A stretch of DNA of 64,000 nucleotides from an uncultured Myxococcales bacterium (lineage in GTDB: Bacteria > Myxococcota_A > UBA9042). The stretch lies in contig CAIMEY010000078.1 of the NCBI GenBank assembly GCA_903840165.1, positions 124,001 to 188,000 of the forward strand, read 5' to 3'. A program made the position numbers and the translations under genes. Positions 34,477 to 43,348 of the stretch are shown piece after piece; the stretch's first letter is position 1, and each line of letters begins with the position of its first letter. A model generated the notes under the pieces. That model had not been told where the DNA came from and ran no database searches. It saw only the letters and a program-made list of their open reading frames with translations.

Positions 34477-36090
34477 CTACATCCGGAAGACGCCAAACTG
34501 GGGCTTGCCCAGGGCAAAAACGTCGCGTTGCCAAGCCGCCTGCAGCCCGAGGGCCAGCGCCGCGCGGGTGTGCCGGGGGTCGATGATGCCATCGTCCCAC
34601 AACTGCGCCGTGGCAAAGTAAGGGTCGCTTTGCCGATCAAACTCAGCCTTTACGCCAGCTTCCAGGGCCAAGAGATCCTCTTCGTCCACGGTAGCGCCCG
34701 CCTTGCGCATGGCTTCTTCCTGAACGATGCGCAACACGCGGCCCGCTTGCTCACCGCCCATCACGGCGATGCGCGAGCTGGGCCAAGTCAATAGCAGACG
34801 TGGGTCATAAGCCCGCCCACACATGCCGTAATTGCCCGCGCCAAAGCTGCCACCTACCAGGACCGTAAACTGCGGAACGCTGGCGGTCGAGACCGCGTGC
34901 ACCATGGCCGCGCCGTCCTTGACGATGCCGCCCCTTTCCGCTTCGGTGCCGACCATGAAGCCTGTGATGTTCTGCAAGTACACAATCGGACAGCGTTTTT
35001 GGCAACACAGCTGGATGAACTGCGTGGCCTTTTGCGCACAAGGCGAATATAGGGGGCCATTATTGCCCAGGATCCCGCATAAGTATCCGTCAATGCGAGC
35101 GAATCCACTGATGAGGGTGGGGCCATAGCCGGCGCGGTACTCGTCGAACTCGCTGGCATCGACCAGGCGCGCGATGACCTCACGGATGTCAAAGGGAATC
35201 TTGAGATCTTCGGGCACAATGCCCAGAAGCTCTTCGGGATCGTAGGCGGGCAGCGCGGGCGCATCACGCAAGACGGCGTGCCCCGGCTTGGGCAAATTGC
35301 CAACGATCTGCCGGGCGAGGCGAATGGCGTCGGCATCATCCTCGGCAAGATAATCACATAACCCGCTGATTTCATGGTGCATAACCGCACCGCCGAGCGC
35401 CTCATCATCGGCATCTTCGCCGAGCGCCGCTTTGACCAGGGGAGGTCCGGCCAAGTAGACGTGGGCCTGACCTTTGACCATGACGGTGTAGTCGCTCATC
35501 CCCGGAACGTAGGCGCCACCGGCAGTTGCATTGCCAAAGACCACTGCAATTTGCGCCAGCCCCGCGGCCGACATGCGGGCCTGATTGCAAAAGCCACGGC
35601 CACCGCGACTGCCCGAGGCAAAAAGCTCGGCTTGAAACAGCAAATTGGCACCCGCCGATTCAACTAGGGATACGGTAGGTAGGCCATTTTCCATGGCAAT
35701 CTGCTGACTGCGGATCATCTTGTCGGCGCCGACGGGATAGATAGCGCCGCCCTTGACCCGAGGCTCGTTGGCCGAAATCAGGACCGGCCGACCGCCGACG
35801 TGGCCGATGCCGGTGACGACGCCCGCCCCTGGCGCCTCGCCATCGTAGAGGTCCCATGCGGCCAAAGGGCTTAATTCGAAAAAGCTTCCGTCGCGATCGA
35901 CCAGACGCTCAATGCGTTCGCGCGCAGACAGCTTGCCGCGCTTGTGCAACTTGGCCGCCGCCTTGGGCCCGCCAGCGTGTTGGACGGCACTGAGCCGATC
36001 TTGCAACACCTTTAAATTCGCGAGCATATGGGCGCACCGCTCCTGGAACTGACGGCTGCGCGGATCGAGCTGGCTGGTGAGACGTGCCAT
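34477..36090 (-). CDS. Carboxyltransferase (beta) subunit of the acyl-CoA carboxylase
   Basis: A 537-residue protein. The start ATG complement ends at 36090, giving M-A-R-L-T-S-Q-L-D; the open frame reaches 36312 but the extra part is unlike the family, and the ribosome site is weak. It is a crotonase-fold carboxyltransferase that moves CO2 from biotin to the acyl-CoA. Visible marks: R-G-K-L-S-A-R-E-R-I-E-R-L-V-D near residue 50, G-A-Y-V-P-G-M-S-D, L-G-G-A-V-M-H near 240, and Q-N-I-T-G-F-M-V-G in the second half, then G-G-S-F-G-A-G-N-Y-G-M. The Q-N-I-T-G-F-M-V-G and L-A-E-D-D blocks favour the methylcrotonyl/geranyl-CoA carboxylase branch over propionyl-CoA carboxylase. No acyl-CoA dehydrogenase or HMG-CoA lyase is adjacent, so leucine breakdown is likely but unproven. 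Confidence 0.9.
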   Translation of the reverse strand: MARLTSQLDPRSRQFQERCAHMLANLKVLQDRLSAVQHAGGPKAAAKLHKRGKLSARERIERLVDRDGSFFELSPLAAWDLYDGEAPGAGVVTGIGHVGGRPVLISANEPRVKGGAIYPVGADKMIRSQQIAMENGLPTVSLVESAGANLLFQAELFASGSRGGRGFCNQARMSAAGLAQIAVVFGNATAGGAYVPGMSDYTVMVKGQAHVYLAGPPLVKAALGEDADDEALGGAVMHHEISGLCDYLAEDDADAIRLARQIVGNLPKPGHAVLRDAPALPAYDPEELLGIVPEDLKIPFDIREVIARLVDASEFDEYRAGYGPTLISGFARIDGYLCGILGNNGPLYSPCAQKATQFIQLCCQKRCPIVYLQNITGFMVGTEAERGGIVKDGAAMVHAVSTASVPQFTVLVGGSFGAGNYGMCGRAYDPRLLLTWPSSRIAVMGGEQAGRVLRIVQEEAMRKAGATVDEEDLLALEAGVKAEFDRQSDPYFATAQLWDDGIIDPRHTRAALALGLQAAWQRDVFALGKPQFGVFRM

Positions 36091-36310
36091 GACGGCTGTT
36101 GTCGCGCAATGACAGGCAAAGGGCAAGGGTGCCGCCGCAAGCAGGACTACGGAGAAGTGCGATCGCAGCCGCTGGACTGACCGGGTGCAAGGCAGCAATA
36201 GTCGCAGTAGCCGTTGATATTGGCTCTCTATTTGACCACGGAACGGTAGACAACGCGTTTCAACTTGCAGGTGGCGCGACGCCTCTGCCATGCTTGGGCG
36301 CGGAGGAACC

Positions 36311-37501
36311 ATGCCGCAGCATCCCCTACTTACGCCGCTAACTACTCAGGAACAGGAACAACTTCGCGATTGGCGCCGGCATCTGCACGCCGAGCCGGAA
36401 CTGTCCCTGGCCGAGTATGACACGCAGGCGTATCTGCGGCAGGCGCTGCAAAGCATGGGCGTGCAACGGGTTATCGACTGTGGTGGCACGGGCCTTGTGC
36501 TGCGCCTCGGTGGCAAGCGCCCAGGAAAGACGCTGCTACTGCGGGCAGATATGGATGCATTGCCCGTGCAAGAGCAGGCGGACGTTGCCTTTGCCTCGCG
36601 GCGGCCGGGGCTGATGCACGCCTGTGGCCACGATGCGCACATGGCCTGTATGCTCGCGACTGTTCAACGATTATTGAAGTTTGAGGCCGAATTGCCCGGG
36701 CAGGTCGTGGTCGCGCTTCAGCCGGGCGAGGAATGCGGGCGTGGGGCCGTGGCGATGATCGAACAAGGCCTGGTCGACGGACGCTGGGACGGAGGCAGCG
36801 CCGTGGAGGCCGCCATTGGCCTACACGTGTGGAGCCCTTTGCCTGTTGGAACAATCAGTTGCGCAAGCGGCCCGGTGATGGCGGCGGTCGATGACTTTAC
36901 GATCACGGTGCACGGCAAAGGCGGGCACGGAGCCCTGCCGCACACAGCCATTGACTCCGTGGTGGTGGCCAGCGAAATCGTTTTGGGATTGCAGACTTTG
37001 GCTTCGCGACGCAGCGATCCACTCAAGCCCGTGGTGGTCACGGTCGGCAGTATCCACGGCGGCTCTGCCTTCAATGTCATTGCCGAAGAAGTGATTTTGC
37101 ATGGCACGGTGCGGAGTTATGATACCGAGCTTGGCCGGCAGCTGCCTTTGTGGATGGGGCAACTGGTGGAACACACCGCAGCGGCCCACGGCGCGACGGC
37201 GGAACTCAGTTACCGTCGCTATACCACGGCCTTGCATAACAACGCCGGGATCGCGGATTTGGTGGCGGGCGCAGCGGCGAAGGTGGACGGCATTGGCGCT
37301 ATCGATCGGCAACTGCGCATGATGGCAGGGGAAGACATGGCGTACCTGCTGCAGGCGGTGCCAGGGTGCTTCTTCTTTGTCGGCTGTGGGGGCCCTGAGG
37401 CGCAACCCCATCATTGTCCACGGTTTGTCGTCAATGAGGCGGCGCTACCCCTAGGCGTAGGCGTCTTGCTGCAGGCGACCTGGGATTTTCTTCAGGGATA
37501 G
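36311..37501 (+). CDS. M20 family metal amidohydrolase (N-acyl amino acid / hippurate hydrolase type)
   Basis: A 396-residue protein. ATG 36311 with GGAGGA 4 nt upstream decides the start. No signal peptide. It hydrolyses N-acyl amino acids or similar amides with a two-metal centre. Marks: R-R-x-L-H-x-x-P-E-L-S near residue 20, A-D-M-D-A-L-P-V near 80, H-A-C-G-H-D-A-H near 105 (the Cys and His ligands of the M20D branch), P-G-E-E-C-G near 145, the G-x-G-G-H-G-A-L-P-H dimer-domain site near 205, and a late A-G-E-D-M-A segment. It is divergent from the carboxylase operon, with about 220 nt between the two starts and no gene in it. It could salvage acylated amino acids; IAA-amino-acid hydrolase annotations are equally typical of the family. 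Confidence 0.9.
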   Translation: MPQHPLLTPLTTQEQEQLRDWRRHLHAEPELSLAEYDTQAYLRQALQSMGVQRVIDCGGTGLVLRLGGKRPGKTLLLRADMDALPVQEQADVAFASRRPGLMHACGHDAHMACMLATVQRLLKFEAELPGQVVVALQPGEECGRGAVAMIEQGLVDGRWDGGSAVEAAIGLHVWSPLPVGTISCASGPVMAAVDDFTITVHGKGGHGALPHTAIDSVVVASEIVLGLQTLASRRSDPLKPVVVTVGSIHGGSAFNVIAEEVILHGTVRSYDTELGRQLPLWMGQLVEHTAAAHGATAELSYRRYTTALHNNAGIADLVAGAAAKVDGIGAIDRQLRMMAGEDMAYLLQAVPGCFFFVGCGGPEAQPHHCPRFVVNEAALPLGVGVLLQATWDFLQG

Positions 37502-37528
37502 CGCCCGCACAACTGCCCGGCTCTATGG

Positions 37529-38590
37529 CTAATTCAACGCGGCTGGCACCGCAAGACCGCAGCCAGCGATTTGGGAAACATCTTTCATTCCCTGAATTTC
37601 CATCAAGACCCGCAGACCCGCAACCAAGCGGCGCGGCAGCAGCGGCCCCTGATAGATGAGCGCGGTGTAGATCTGTACGACGTCTGCGCCCGCCGCCATT
37701 TTTTCCCAAACATCTTGCGGTGTTGCAATACCGCCTACGCCAACCAAGGGCACCCGACCGCGCGTGTGACGATAGGCCTGCGCAATCGCCCGGGTCGCAG
37801 CCTCCTTGAGCGGCGCCCCCGAGAGGCCACCGCCGCGCACGGCATGAGGATGTCCTTGAATTTCAAGCGGTCTTGCCACGGTCGTATTGCTCAGAATCAG
37901 CCCGGCAGCGCCCCCTTGGAGTGCCGCATCCACCGAAGCATCCAGATCCGAGGGGGGCAAATCTGCCGTCATCTTCACGAGTACGGGGGTGCCTTGGGCC
38001 TCTCGCACACAGGCCTCGACAAGGGCGCGAATCGGCTGAGGGGCCTGCAACTCCCGCAATTGCGCGGTGTTGGGCGAGCTGACGTTCATGACAAAGCCGT
38101 GCCCAAGCCCCTTCAAGGCTGCAATGACCGCACAAAGGTCTTGATCCGCTGCGGCAATTGGCGTTGTCGCATTCTTGCCAATGTTCAGGAGCAACGTCGC
38201 AGGCGAGGGCCCAGCCAAAAGATGCTGTCGCGCCACGTCGACGCCCAAACTATTGAAACCCATGGCATTGATCAACGCCTTAGCTTCAGGCAAGCGGAAC
38301 AGGCGCGGCTTCGAATTGCCGGCCTGCGGCTGCGGAACCAGGGTGCCGACCTCGACCAGACCAAAGCCGAGCCAGGACCAAGCGCCCAAGCAACTCGCAT
38401 TCTTGTCCAGGCCGGCAGCCAGACCGATCGGATTGAGCAGTTCCCGCCGCAAAAAGCGCGTCGGCAAGCTAGGTTGAGGCAGCCACGCCGGCGGTGACGG
38501 CAAATGTTGCAACGCCACCAGAACGCGCTCGTGGGCACGTTCCGGGTCCTGAAGAAACAGCAGCGGCGCAATCAGTTCGTCGTACAACAC
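37529..38590 (-). CDS. pyrD: Dihydroorotate dehydrogenase (quinone), class 2
   Basis: A 353-residue protein. GTG start (complement ending 38590), giving V-L-Y-D-E-L-I-A-P-L with a weak ribosome site. It oxidises dihydroorotate to orotate with FMN, passing electrons to membrane quinones. The N-terminal amphipathic helices (R-A-H-E-R-V-L) typical of class 2 are present. FMN-site blocks: N-P-I-G-L-A-A-G-L-D-K-N-A (near 55), F-N-S-L-G near 115, N-V-S-S-P-N-T near 165 with the catalytic Ser, K-M-T-A-D and L-S-N-T-T (near 220-235), G-G-L-S-G, G-V-G-G-I, and Q-I-Y-T-A-L. It follows the small ExbB-like gene by 24 nt on the same strand. Confidence 0.95.
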   Translation of the reverse strand: MLYDELIAPLLFLQDPERAHERVLVALQHLPSPPAWLPQPSLPTRFLRRELLNPIGLAAGLDKNASCLGAWSWLGFGLVEVGTLVPQPQAGNSKPRLFRLPEAKALINAMGFNSLGVDVARQHLLAGPSPATLLLNIGKNATTPIAAADQDLCAVIAALKGLGHGFVMNVSSPNTAQLRELQAPQPIRALVEACVREAQGTPVLVKMTADLPPSDLDASVDAALQGGAAGLILSNTTVARPLEIQGHPHAVRGGGLSGAPLKEAATRAIAQAYRHTRGRVPLVGVGGIATPQDVWEKMAAGADVVQIYTALIYQGPLLPRRLVAGLRVLMEIQGMKDVSQIAGCGLAVPAALN

Positions 38591-38614
38591 AGGCGCAGTG
38601 TGCCGCGATCAAGC

Positions 38615-38977
38615 CTATGCCGCCAGGGCCAAGCGCTGCCGCCACGAGCCGATGCCAGCCAGCAGGGGCACCAGGGTGCAAAACAACAACGCAAGCACGA
38701 GGTTGGTCAAGGACTCGCTGACGCCGAGCATGGCAATCGCCGACCGCTCCGCCAGCTGAACGTGCTGCACATACTTGAAGGTGCTGATCAATCCAGTGAT
38801 GCAACCCAGAGTCCCCGATGCCAGGGTCGCCAGGCCCAGACCGATCATCAGCGGCAGCCAACGCGCCTGTGGGGTTAGGGCATGACGCACGGCGAGCACC
38901 AAGGCCGCGCTGCCGAGCGCCAGGGTTGGCCACATGCCGAATCCACCTTCGAGAAAGAAATTGCTAATCATACTCAT
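38615..38977 (-). CDS. Small MotA/TolQ/ExbB-like membrane protein
   Basis: A 120-residue protein. The start has GAGGAGAA 4-6 nt upstream. Three hydrophobic segments are visible (about residues 14-32, 40-63 and 88-110), with G-G-F-G-M-W-P at the N-terminus and a G-T-L-G-C-I-T-G-L region. The third segment, with the preceding polar loop A-I-A-M-L-G-V-S-E-S-L, recalls the A-x-x-T-x-x-G-L-x-x-A-I region of ExbB/TolQ proton channels. It is about half the usual length and lacks the large cytoplasmic loop. No ExbD/TolR partner is nearby. Role unknown; it lies upstream of pyrD in one probable operon. Confidence 0.6.
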   Translation of the reverse strand: MSMISNFFLEGGFGMWPTLALGSAALVLAVRHALTPQARWLPLMIGLGLATLASGTLGCITGLISTFKYVQHVQLAERSAIAMLGVSESLTNLVLALLFCTLVPLLAGIGSWRQRLALAA

Positions 38978-39187
38978 GTTCTTCTCCTCTACGCCGAAAG
39001 GGGAGCCGTGGCGCGGCCCCGGGTCCTACAGGCTTGGACGCGCACGCAGCCATTTGGATCTAACCCTAGGCGACGGCAGCGGCAGAAGGGCGAAAATGGC
39101 TTTCCAATGGCGCAATTGCCGGCGATTGGACAGGCGGTTGCGACAGGGCTACCTTTGTTGGCGTTGGCCCGTCAGCCGGAGGACTCG

Positions 39188-39670
39188 ATGCTGCATCCGT
39201 CTCAGCCCCAGGTATTGCGTCTTGTTTCAGCGTTGTTGCTGATTTTGTTGGCCCTGCTGACCAGTTGTGACGCCATCGACAAAGCCCGCATGAAGGTCTT
39301 GGGTATCCAAGTCTGCAAACCGGAAGTGGAAACAGCAGAATGGGTGCTCATGGAAGTGGTGCTCGCGGCCAAAGATGCCGATGAGGAACGCGGCTGGGAG
39401 CGCTTGCAAAAAGTGCTGCATAGTTCAGAACGTACGGCCAATGCCCTGCGCGGCTGGCACGAGGGCAACTGGCCGCGGATGCGCAAGCAGGTCAAGGACT
39501 ATTTGGACGATCAGGGGTGTTTCACGTTGCGCGACTTCAAGGCGCAGCAGGGTGAGCGCGGCGTGGACTTCTTTATAGAGAATCGATCTCGCGACTTACC
39601 TACTCCCTGCGCCGTCTATCAAGACGAGAACAACAACCACTTGTGGCGGGTCAAACGTTGCAGCCTCTAG
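39188..39670 (+). CDS. Small lipoprotein with Asp at position +2
   Basis: A 160-residue protein. ATG 39188 with GGAGG 5 nt upstream. Signal peptide with lipobox L-L-T-S-C followed by Asp. In enterobacteria Asp at +2 keeps a lipoprotein in the inner membrane; whether the rule holds here is unknown. The mature part is helical and charged (E-E-R-G-W-E-R-L-Q-K-V-L) with two further Cys (near residues 115 and 140) and an aromatic C-terminus. It is unrelated to any family I recall. It is divergent from the ExbB-like gene, with ~210 nt between the starts containing no other gene. Confidence 0.65.
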   Translation: MLHPSQPQVLRLVSALLLILLALLTSCDAIDKARMKVLGIQVCKPEVETAEWVLMEVVLAAKDADEERGWERLQKVLHSSERTANALRGWHEGNWPRMRKQVKDYLDDQGCFTLRDFKAQQGERGVDFFIENRSRDLPTPCAVYQDENNNHLWRVKRCSL

Positions 39671-39755
39671 GGGCCTAATGGGCCGAGCGTGGCCGACCGA
39701 GCGTTGCCGACCGAAATTGGCGCTGCATATCATTGACTCCTTGAGGTTTTTCTTG

Positions 39756-40253
39756 ATGCGCCAAGTGATCGAGCGAGGCCTGAGTGCCCTGATTGCCCGA
39801 TGGCTGCTCGATGGCGGTGCGGAGGCGGTGTTTTCTCGGATCGAGAACGCCAAGGCCCTGCGCCCCGAAGAACTAGCGCAACTGCGTGCAGATACAGAAC
39901 AACGGCTCCGGGCGGTGCACCAAGAGGGCCAAGCGTACCTGGAAACTGCAACTGGCGTGCTGCAGGGTCTGAGCGCAATTGTCCCTGATTTGCAAGGGTT
40001 AATGCGCATTGCCGGCTCAACGGTGGCCACTGTCGCCGCCCGATCCGCAGAATCGGCCGCTGCCCACGCGCAAAGCCTAGCGGACCGCCTAGCACAGGCC
40101 CAAGAGCGCGCCCAGGCTGAGGAAATGTCGCGCGCCCATGCACAGGCTTGCCCGAATTCTGCTGCAGTCGCGGCAAATGGCCCACAAACACCTGAAACTG
40201 CAGCACAAGTGGATGCCGACGTGCAGGCCAAAGCAGCGGGGGGAGTCCCATGA
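39756..40253 (+). CDS. Helical, phasin-like coiled-coil protein next to ubiB
   Basis: A 165-residue protein. ATG 39756 with TTGAGG about 9 nt upstream. The stop overlaps the ATG of ubiB in ATGA, indicating translational coupling. The sequence is almost all helix: a membrane-friendly N-terminal segment R-G-L-S-A-L-I-A-R-W-L-L, then long Ala/Glu/Arg-rich helices (E-E-L-A-Q-L-R-A-D-T-E-Q-R-L), a hydrophobic middle (V-L-Q-G-L-S-A-I-V-P-D-L) and Ala/Gln-rich coils, with a Pro/Ala tail. Similar coiled-coil genes sit beside ubiB in several proteobacteria, for example phasin-like or UbiJ-like neighbours. I infer an accessory factor for the UbiB protein at the membrane, without direct evidence. Confidence 0.6.
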   Translation: MRQVIERGLSALIARWLLDGGAEAVFSRIENAKALRPEELAQLRADTEQRLRAVHQEGQAYLETATGVLQGLSAIVPDLQGLMRIAGSTVATVAARSAESAAAHAQSLADRLAQAQERAQAEEMSRAHAQACPNSAAVAANGPQTPETAAQVDADVQAKAAGGVP

Positions 40254-41953
40254 GCGCCCTAGGCCAACTGCTGCGTCTACCACAATATGTGCGTAATCTT
40301 GCACGCTTAAGGCAGGTCCTTGGCGTTTTTGCCAAGCACGGCTTCGGGCACGTGGTGGAGCGCGCAGGCCTGGATCGCTACCTCAGCTTGGGCACGCGCG
40401 CCGACCTGTCCGACACGGCCGAGTCCTTGGCGCAGCAGACCTGGGAGACCCGTGTTCGCCTTTGTCTTGAAGCACTTGGACCGACGTTTATCAAGCTCGG
40501 CCAGATGGCGGCGACCCGGCCCGACCTCATTCCGATGTCGCTCATCTTTGAACTGCGCAAGTTGCAAGACGATGTGCCGTCCTATGATTTCGCCCATGTC
40601 GAGCAGACGATCGTCGAAGACCTTGGCAAGCCACTGCTTGAATTATACGCGACTTTTGAGCGAGCGCCTTTGGCCGCCGCTTCGATCGCGCAAGTCCACC
40701 GCGCCACACTGCACACGGGCGAAGAAGTGGTGGTCAAGGTGCAGCGCCCCAACCTCGAGCGAATCATCCACAACGACCTAGAATTGTTGATGATGGTTGC
40801 GGCGGCGGTGGAGGAAAGAGTCCCTGAAGTCCGCGCTTTTCGACCAGCCGATGCCATCGACCAGTTTGCGCGGAACCTGCGGCGTGAGACCGATTTTGAC
40901 AATGAACTCAATAATATTGAACGATTCCGCACCAACCACGCCGCCAATCCCGACCTTCACCTGCCCGTCACGTACCCGCAGTTGTCATCCAAGCGCCTGA
41001 TTACGATGGAGTTTATCGACGGCTGCAAGGTCACAGACATTGCCAAGCTCAAGGCCTGGGAAATCTCCGGTGCGCGCATCGCCGACATCGGCATCACCGT
41101 GACGTTGGCTTCGATTTTCGACCACGGCTTCTTCCACGCCGACCCGCATCCTGGCAATTTCTTTGTGCTTCGCGACGGTCGCATTGCCCTCATCGACTTC
41201 GGCATGATGGGCACGGTCGACCGGGACACCACCGATGACCTGCTGTCCTTCTTGGTCGCCTTGCTGCTGGGCGATCCGGAAATGTTAGTCACACAATTCA
41301 TCGACTTGGGCCTGGTCGATGACACCGTCAACGTGCGCGCCATGCAGGGCGAGATCAGCGAAATCATTCGACGCTACAATGGCTTGTCGCTCAAACAGGT
41401 TGACATCGGCATCTTCATCAGCGAAGTCTTTGAAGCCGTGGTGCGCTACCGGGTGCGGCTGCCGGTCGAACTCATCCTCATGGGCAAGTCCATCTCGACG
41501 ATGGAAGGAATTGCCCAAGATATTCATCCAGATTTCAATCCCGTTGAGTCCCTGCGCCCGCAGTTGGTGCGCCTCTACGCCGCCCGCGTCTTGGACCCTA
41601 AGAACCATTCGCGCAAGATCTACCGAGTCATTCATGATTACGTAGGGTTGGCGCGCATCCTGCCGGGTGAAATTCGCGCGTTGCTGCGGCGTGCACGGCA
41701 GGGGGAACTGCACCTGCAACACACCGATACTGGTGCGGATTTACGGGCCCAGCGCCAGGAACGCAACGTCAATCGGGTGGTGCTGGCCTTGCTGAGTCTG
41801 ACCTCGTGGGGACTATTTACGGTGGTGCTGCCCAATGCCGTACATGGTCAGCGATTTGACGTATTTTGGTGGTATGCGCTCGTCCTGGGCCTGCAAGGTC
41901 TGGGCTCGGGCGCGCTGGTGACGCTGTCTTTGTTGCGTTCGCGTGAGATTTAG
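40250..41953 (+). CDS. ubiB: UbiB/ABC1/AarF-family atypical kinase-like ATPase
   Basis: A 567-residue protein. It is required in other bacteria for ubiquinone synthesis, probably by extracting head-group intermediates from the membrane. Marks: F-I-K-L-G-Q (K-x-G-Q motif, Lys82 to Gln85), the Ala-rich loop A-A-A-S-I-A-Q-V-H-R-A, V-V-K-V-Q-R-P, the catalytic F-H-A-D-P-H-P-G-N segment near residue 297, and I-D-F-G-M-M-G near 315. Two hydrophobic segments at the C-terminus (after residue ~500) anchor it in the inner membrane, as in E. coli UbiB. It is coupled to the helical protein upstream. No ubiE/ubiJ is seen in the window, and myxobacteria mostly use menaquinone, so the quinone served here is open. 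Confidence 0.9.
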   Translation: MSALGQLLRLPQYVRNLARLRQVLGVFAKHGFGHVVERAGLDRYLSLGTRADLSDTAESLAQQTWETRVRLCLEALGPTFIKLGQMAATRPDLIPMSLIFELRKLQDDVPSYDFAHVEQTIVEDLGKPLLELYATFERAPLAAASIAQVHRATLHTGEEVVVKVQRPNLERIIHNDLELLMMVAAAVEERVPEVRAFRPADAIDQFARNLRRETDFDNELNNIERFRTNHAANPDLHLPVTYPQLSSKRLITMEFIDGCKVTDIAKLKAWEISGARIADIGITVTLASIFDHGFFHADPHPGNFFVLRDGRIALIDFGMMGTVDRDTTDDLLSFLVALLLGDPEMLVTQFIDLGLVDDTVNVRAMQGEISEIIRRYNGLSLKQVDIGIFISEVFEAVVRYRVRLPVELILMGKSISTMEGIAQDIHPDFNPVESLRPQLVRLYAARVLDPKNHSRKIYRVIHDYVGLARILPGEIRALLRRARQGELHLQHTDTGADLRAQRQERNVNRVVLALLSLTSWGLFTVVLPNAVHGQRFDVFWWYALVLGLQGLGSGALVTLSLLRSREI

Positions 41954-41995
41954 CCCAGTTGGGCAGGCTACGCGACAAATGCTAGGGAGGATTCA

Positions 41996-42892
41996 ATGAA
42001 ACGATTGTTTAATCAAGGCTTTATCTCGGTGCCTCTGCTGCTTTGCACAACCCTGTCCGTCTGGACGATGGGCTGCACCGCGGTGTCGCGCGAGGCCTAT
42101 GATCGGGACCTGGCTGCGATGAAGACCCAGCAAGACCTCTTGGAATCGCAGAAGAAAGCGACGTCCGAGCAGTTGACGGACCGCGAGGCCAAGCTCAAGC
42201 AATGCCTCGATGTCGGTCAAGGGTGCCAACGCGAAAAGCAGGCGCTCCAGGAGGAATTGACCAGTACAAAGAAGGCGTTGGATGCCTGCACGACCAATCG
42301 TGGTCAGGGTGCCAAGGAACTGGCGAGTTGCCAAATCGAGCGCGACAAACTGCAGACGGACAGCCGTGGCAAGGACGCGGCCCTGAGGCAAGCCCAGGAG
42401 AACTATAAGGTTCTGCAGGACAAGCTGGCCAAGGTGGAAGCCAGCATTGGTCAAGTGCGGCAGCGGCTGCAGAAGCTGGTCGATAGCGGCAAGCTGCGGG
42501 TCGTTCTGAAAAATGGCTTTCTAGTCATTGAGATGCAGTCAGACATCTTGTTTGACACGGGCAAGGCGGACCTCAAGGCGGCGGCCAAGCCGGTATTGCA
42601 GGAACTCGCTGCGGTGTTGCAGACGATGGCCGATCGGCGTTTTCAAGTCGCTGGGCATACGGATAACACTGGGACAGCACAGCTGAATTGGCGCCTCTCA
42701 GTACAGCGGGCTCTGGCCGTGGTGGAGGAACTGGTGGCCGACGGCGTGCAACCAGCGAGCCTGAGCGCGGGCGGTTACGGGCCCTATGTGCCTGTGGCGG
42801 CGAATGATTCGGATGACAACAAGCAGCGCAATCGCCGGGTCGAGTTCCTCTTACTCCCCGATCTCAGCGACTTGCTCAACCTGTCCAAGTAG
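41996..42892 (+). CDS. OmpA-family lipoprotein with long coiled coil
   Basis: A 298-residue protein. ATG 41996 with GGGAGGA 4 nt upstream. The signal peptide ends T-M-G-C. Residues ~35-160 are a charged coiled coil (K-T-Q-Q-D-L-L-E, K-K-A-T-S-E-Q-L) holding regularly placed Cys. The C-terminal ~115 residues are an OmpA/MotB peptidoglycan-binding domain: F-D-T-G-K-A-D-L-K near 178, G-H-T-D-N-T-G near 213, R-A-L-A-V-V, and N-R-R-V-E-F at the end. It bridges the outer membrane and the cell wall; the coiled coil sets the distance. Downstream are two small envelope genes on the same strand. Confidence 0.9.
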   Translation: MKRLFNQGFISVPLLLCTTLSVWTMGCTAVSREAYDRDLAAMKTQQDLLESQKKATSEQLTDREAKLKQCLDVGQGCQREKQALQEELTSTKKALDACTTNRGQGAKELASCQIERDKLQTDSRGKDAALRQAQENYKVLQDKLAKVEASIGQVRQRLQKLVDSGKLRVVLKNGFLVIEMQSDILFDTGKADLKAAAKPVLQELAAVLQTMADRRFQVAGHTDNTGTAQLNWRLSVQRALAVVEELVADGVQPASLSAGGYGPYVPVAANDSDDNKQRNRRVEFLLLPDLSDLLNLSK

Positions 42893-42925
42893 CCCTCGGC
42901 CATCGCGGGACTTCAAGGCGGCATC

Positions 42926-43348
42926 ATGGGCCACGTTGTGCGAGCGGCGCTGTGCACTTGCATCGTATTTTTAGGTGGTTGCGGCGCTATGGTCGGCACG
43001 CTCATCGGTGCCAGCGCTGGCACGGGCCTGGGCTATGCCGGCGGGCACCCGGTGATCGGCGGCGTTGTGGGTGGCCTTGTCGGCGTGGTCGCGGGCGGAA
43101 TGGTCGATATGCAGAGCGAATGGCGCAAACCTATGCCCATTACCCAGGGCCCAGATGCCGAGAAATTCCGCAAAGCATCTGATTTTTCCGCCCGAATCCG
43201 CGCCGCCGAACTCGGTGAATCGCCATGCCCAGCTGTGCGTCTAACCACCAAGCCCTCACCGGGCGTGCGAGGTTCCCATGAAGACGCGCTTGCTATCCCT
43301 GACGCTCCTGGTCGGTTGCTACGTGGCATTGCCAGCCCAAGCCGATGA
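42926..43348 (+). CDS. Small glycine-zipper lipoprotein
   Basis: A 140-residue protein starting at ATG 42926, 34 nt after the OmpA-like gene. Signal peptide with lipobox G-G-C. It is followed by a Gly-zipper membrane-like segment (G-A-S-A-G-T-G-L-G-Y-A-G-G, G-G-V-V-G-G-L-V-G-V-V-A-G-G), as in small outer-membrane-associated or 17-kDa-antigen-like lipoproteins. The last ~45 residues are low in structure, and their codons overlap the next gene by 71 nt. Such a long overlap is unusual and may mean a frameshift near the end, or that the true protein is shorter. Confidence 0.6.
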   Translation: MGHVVRAALCTCIVFLGGCGAMVGTLIGASAGTGLGYAGGHPVIGGVVGGLVGVVAGGMVDMQSEWRKPMPITQGPDAEKFRKASDFSARIRAAELGESPCPAVRLTTKPSPGVRGSHEDALAIPDAPGRLLRGIASPSR

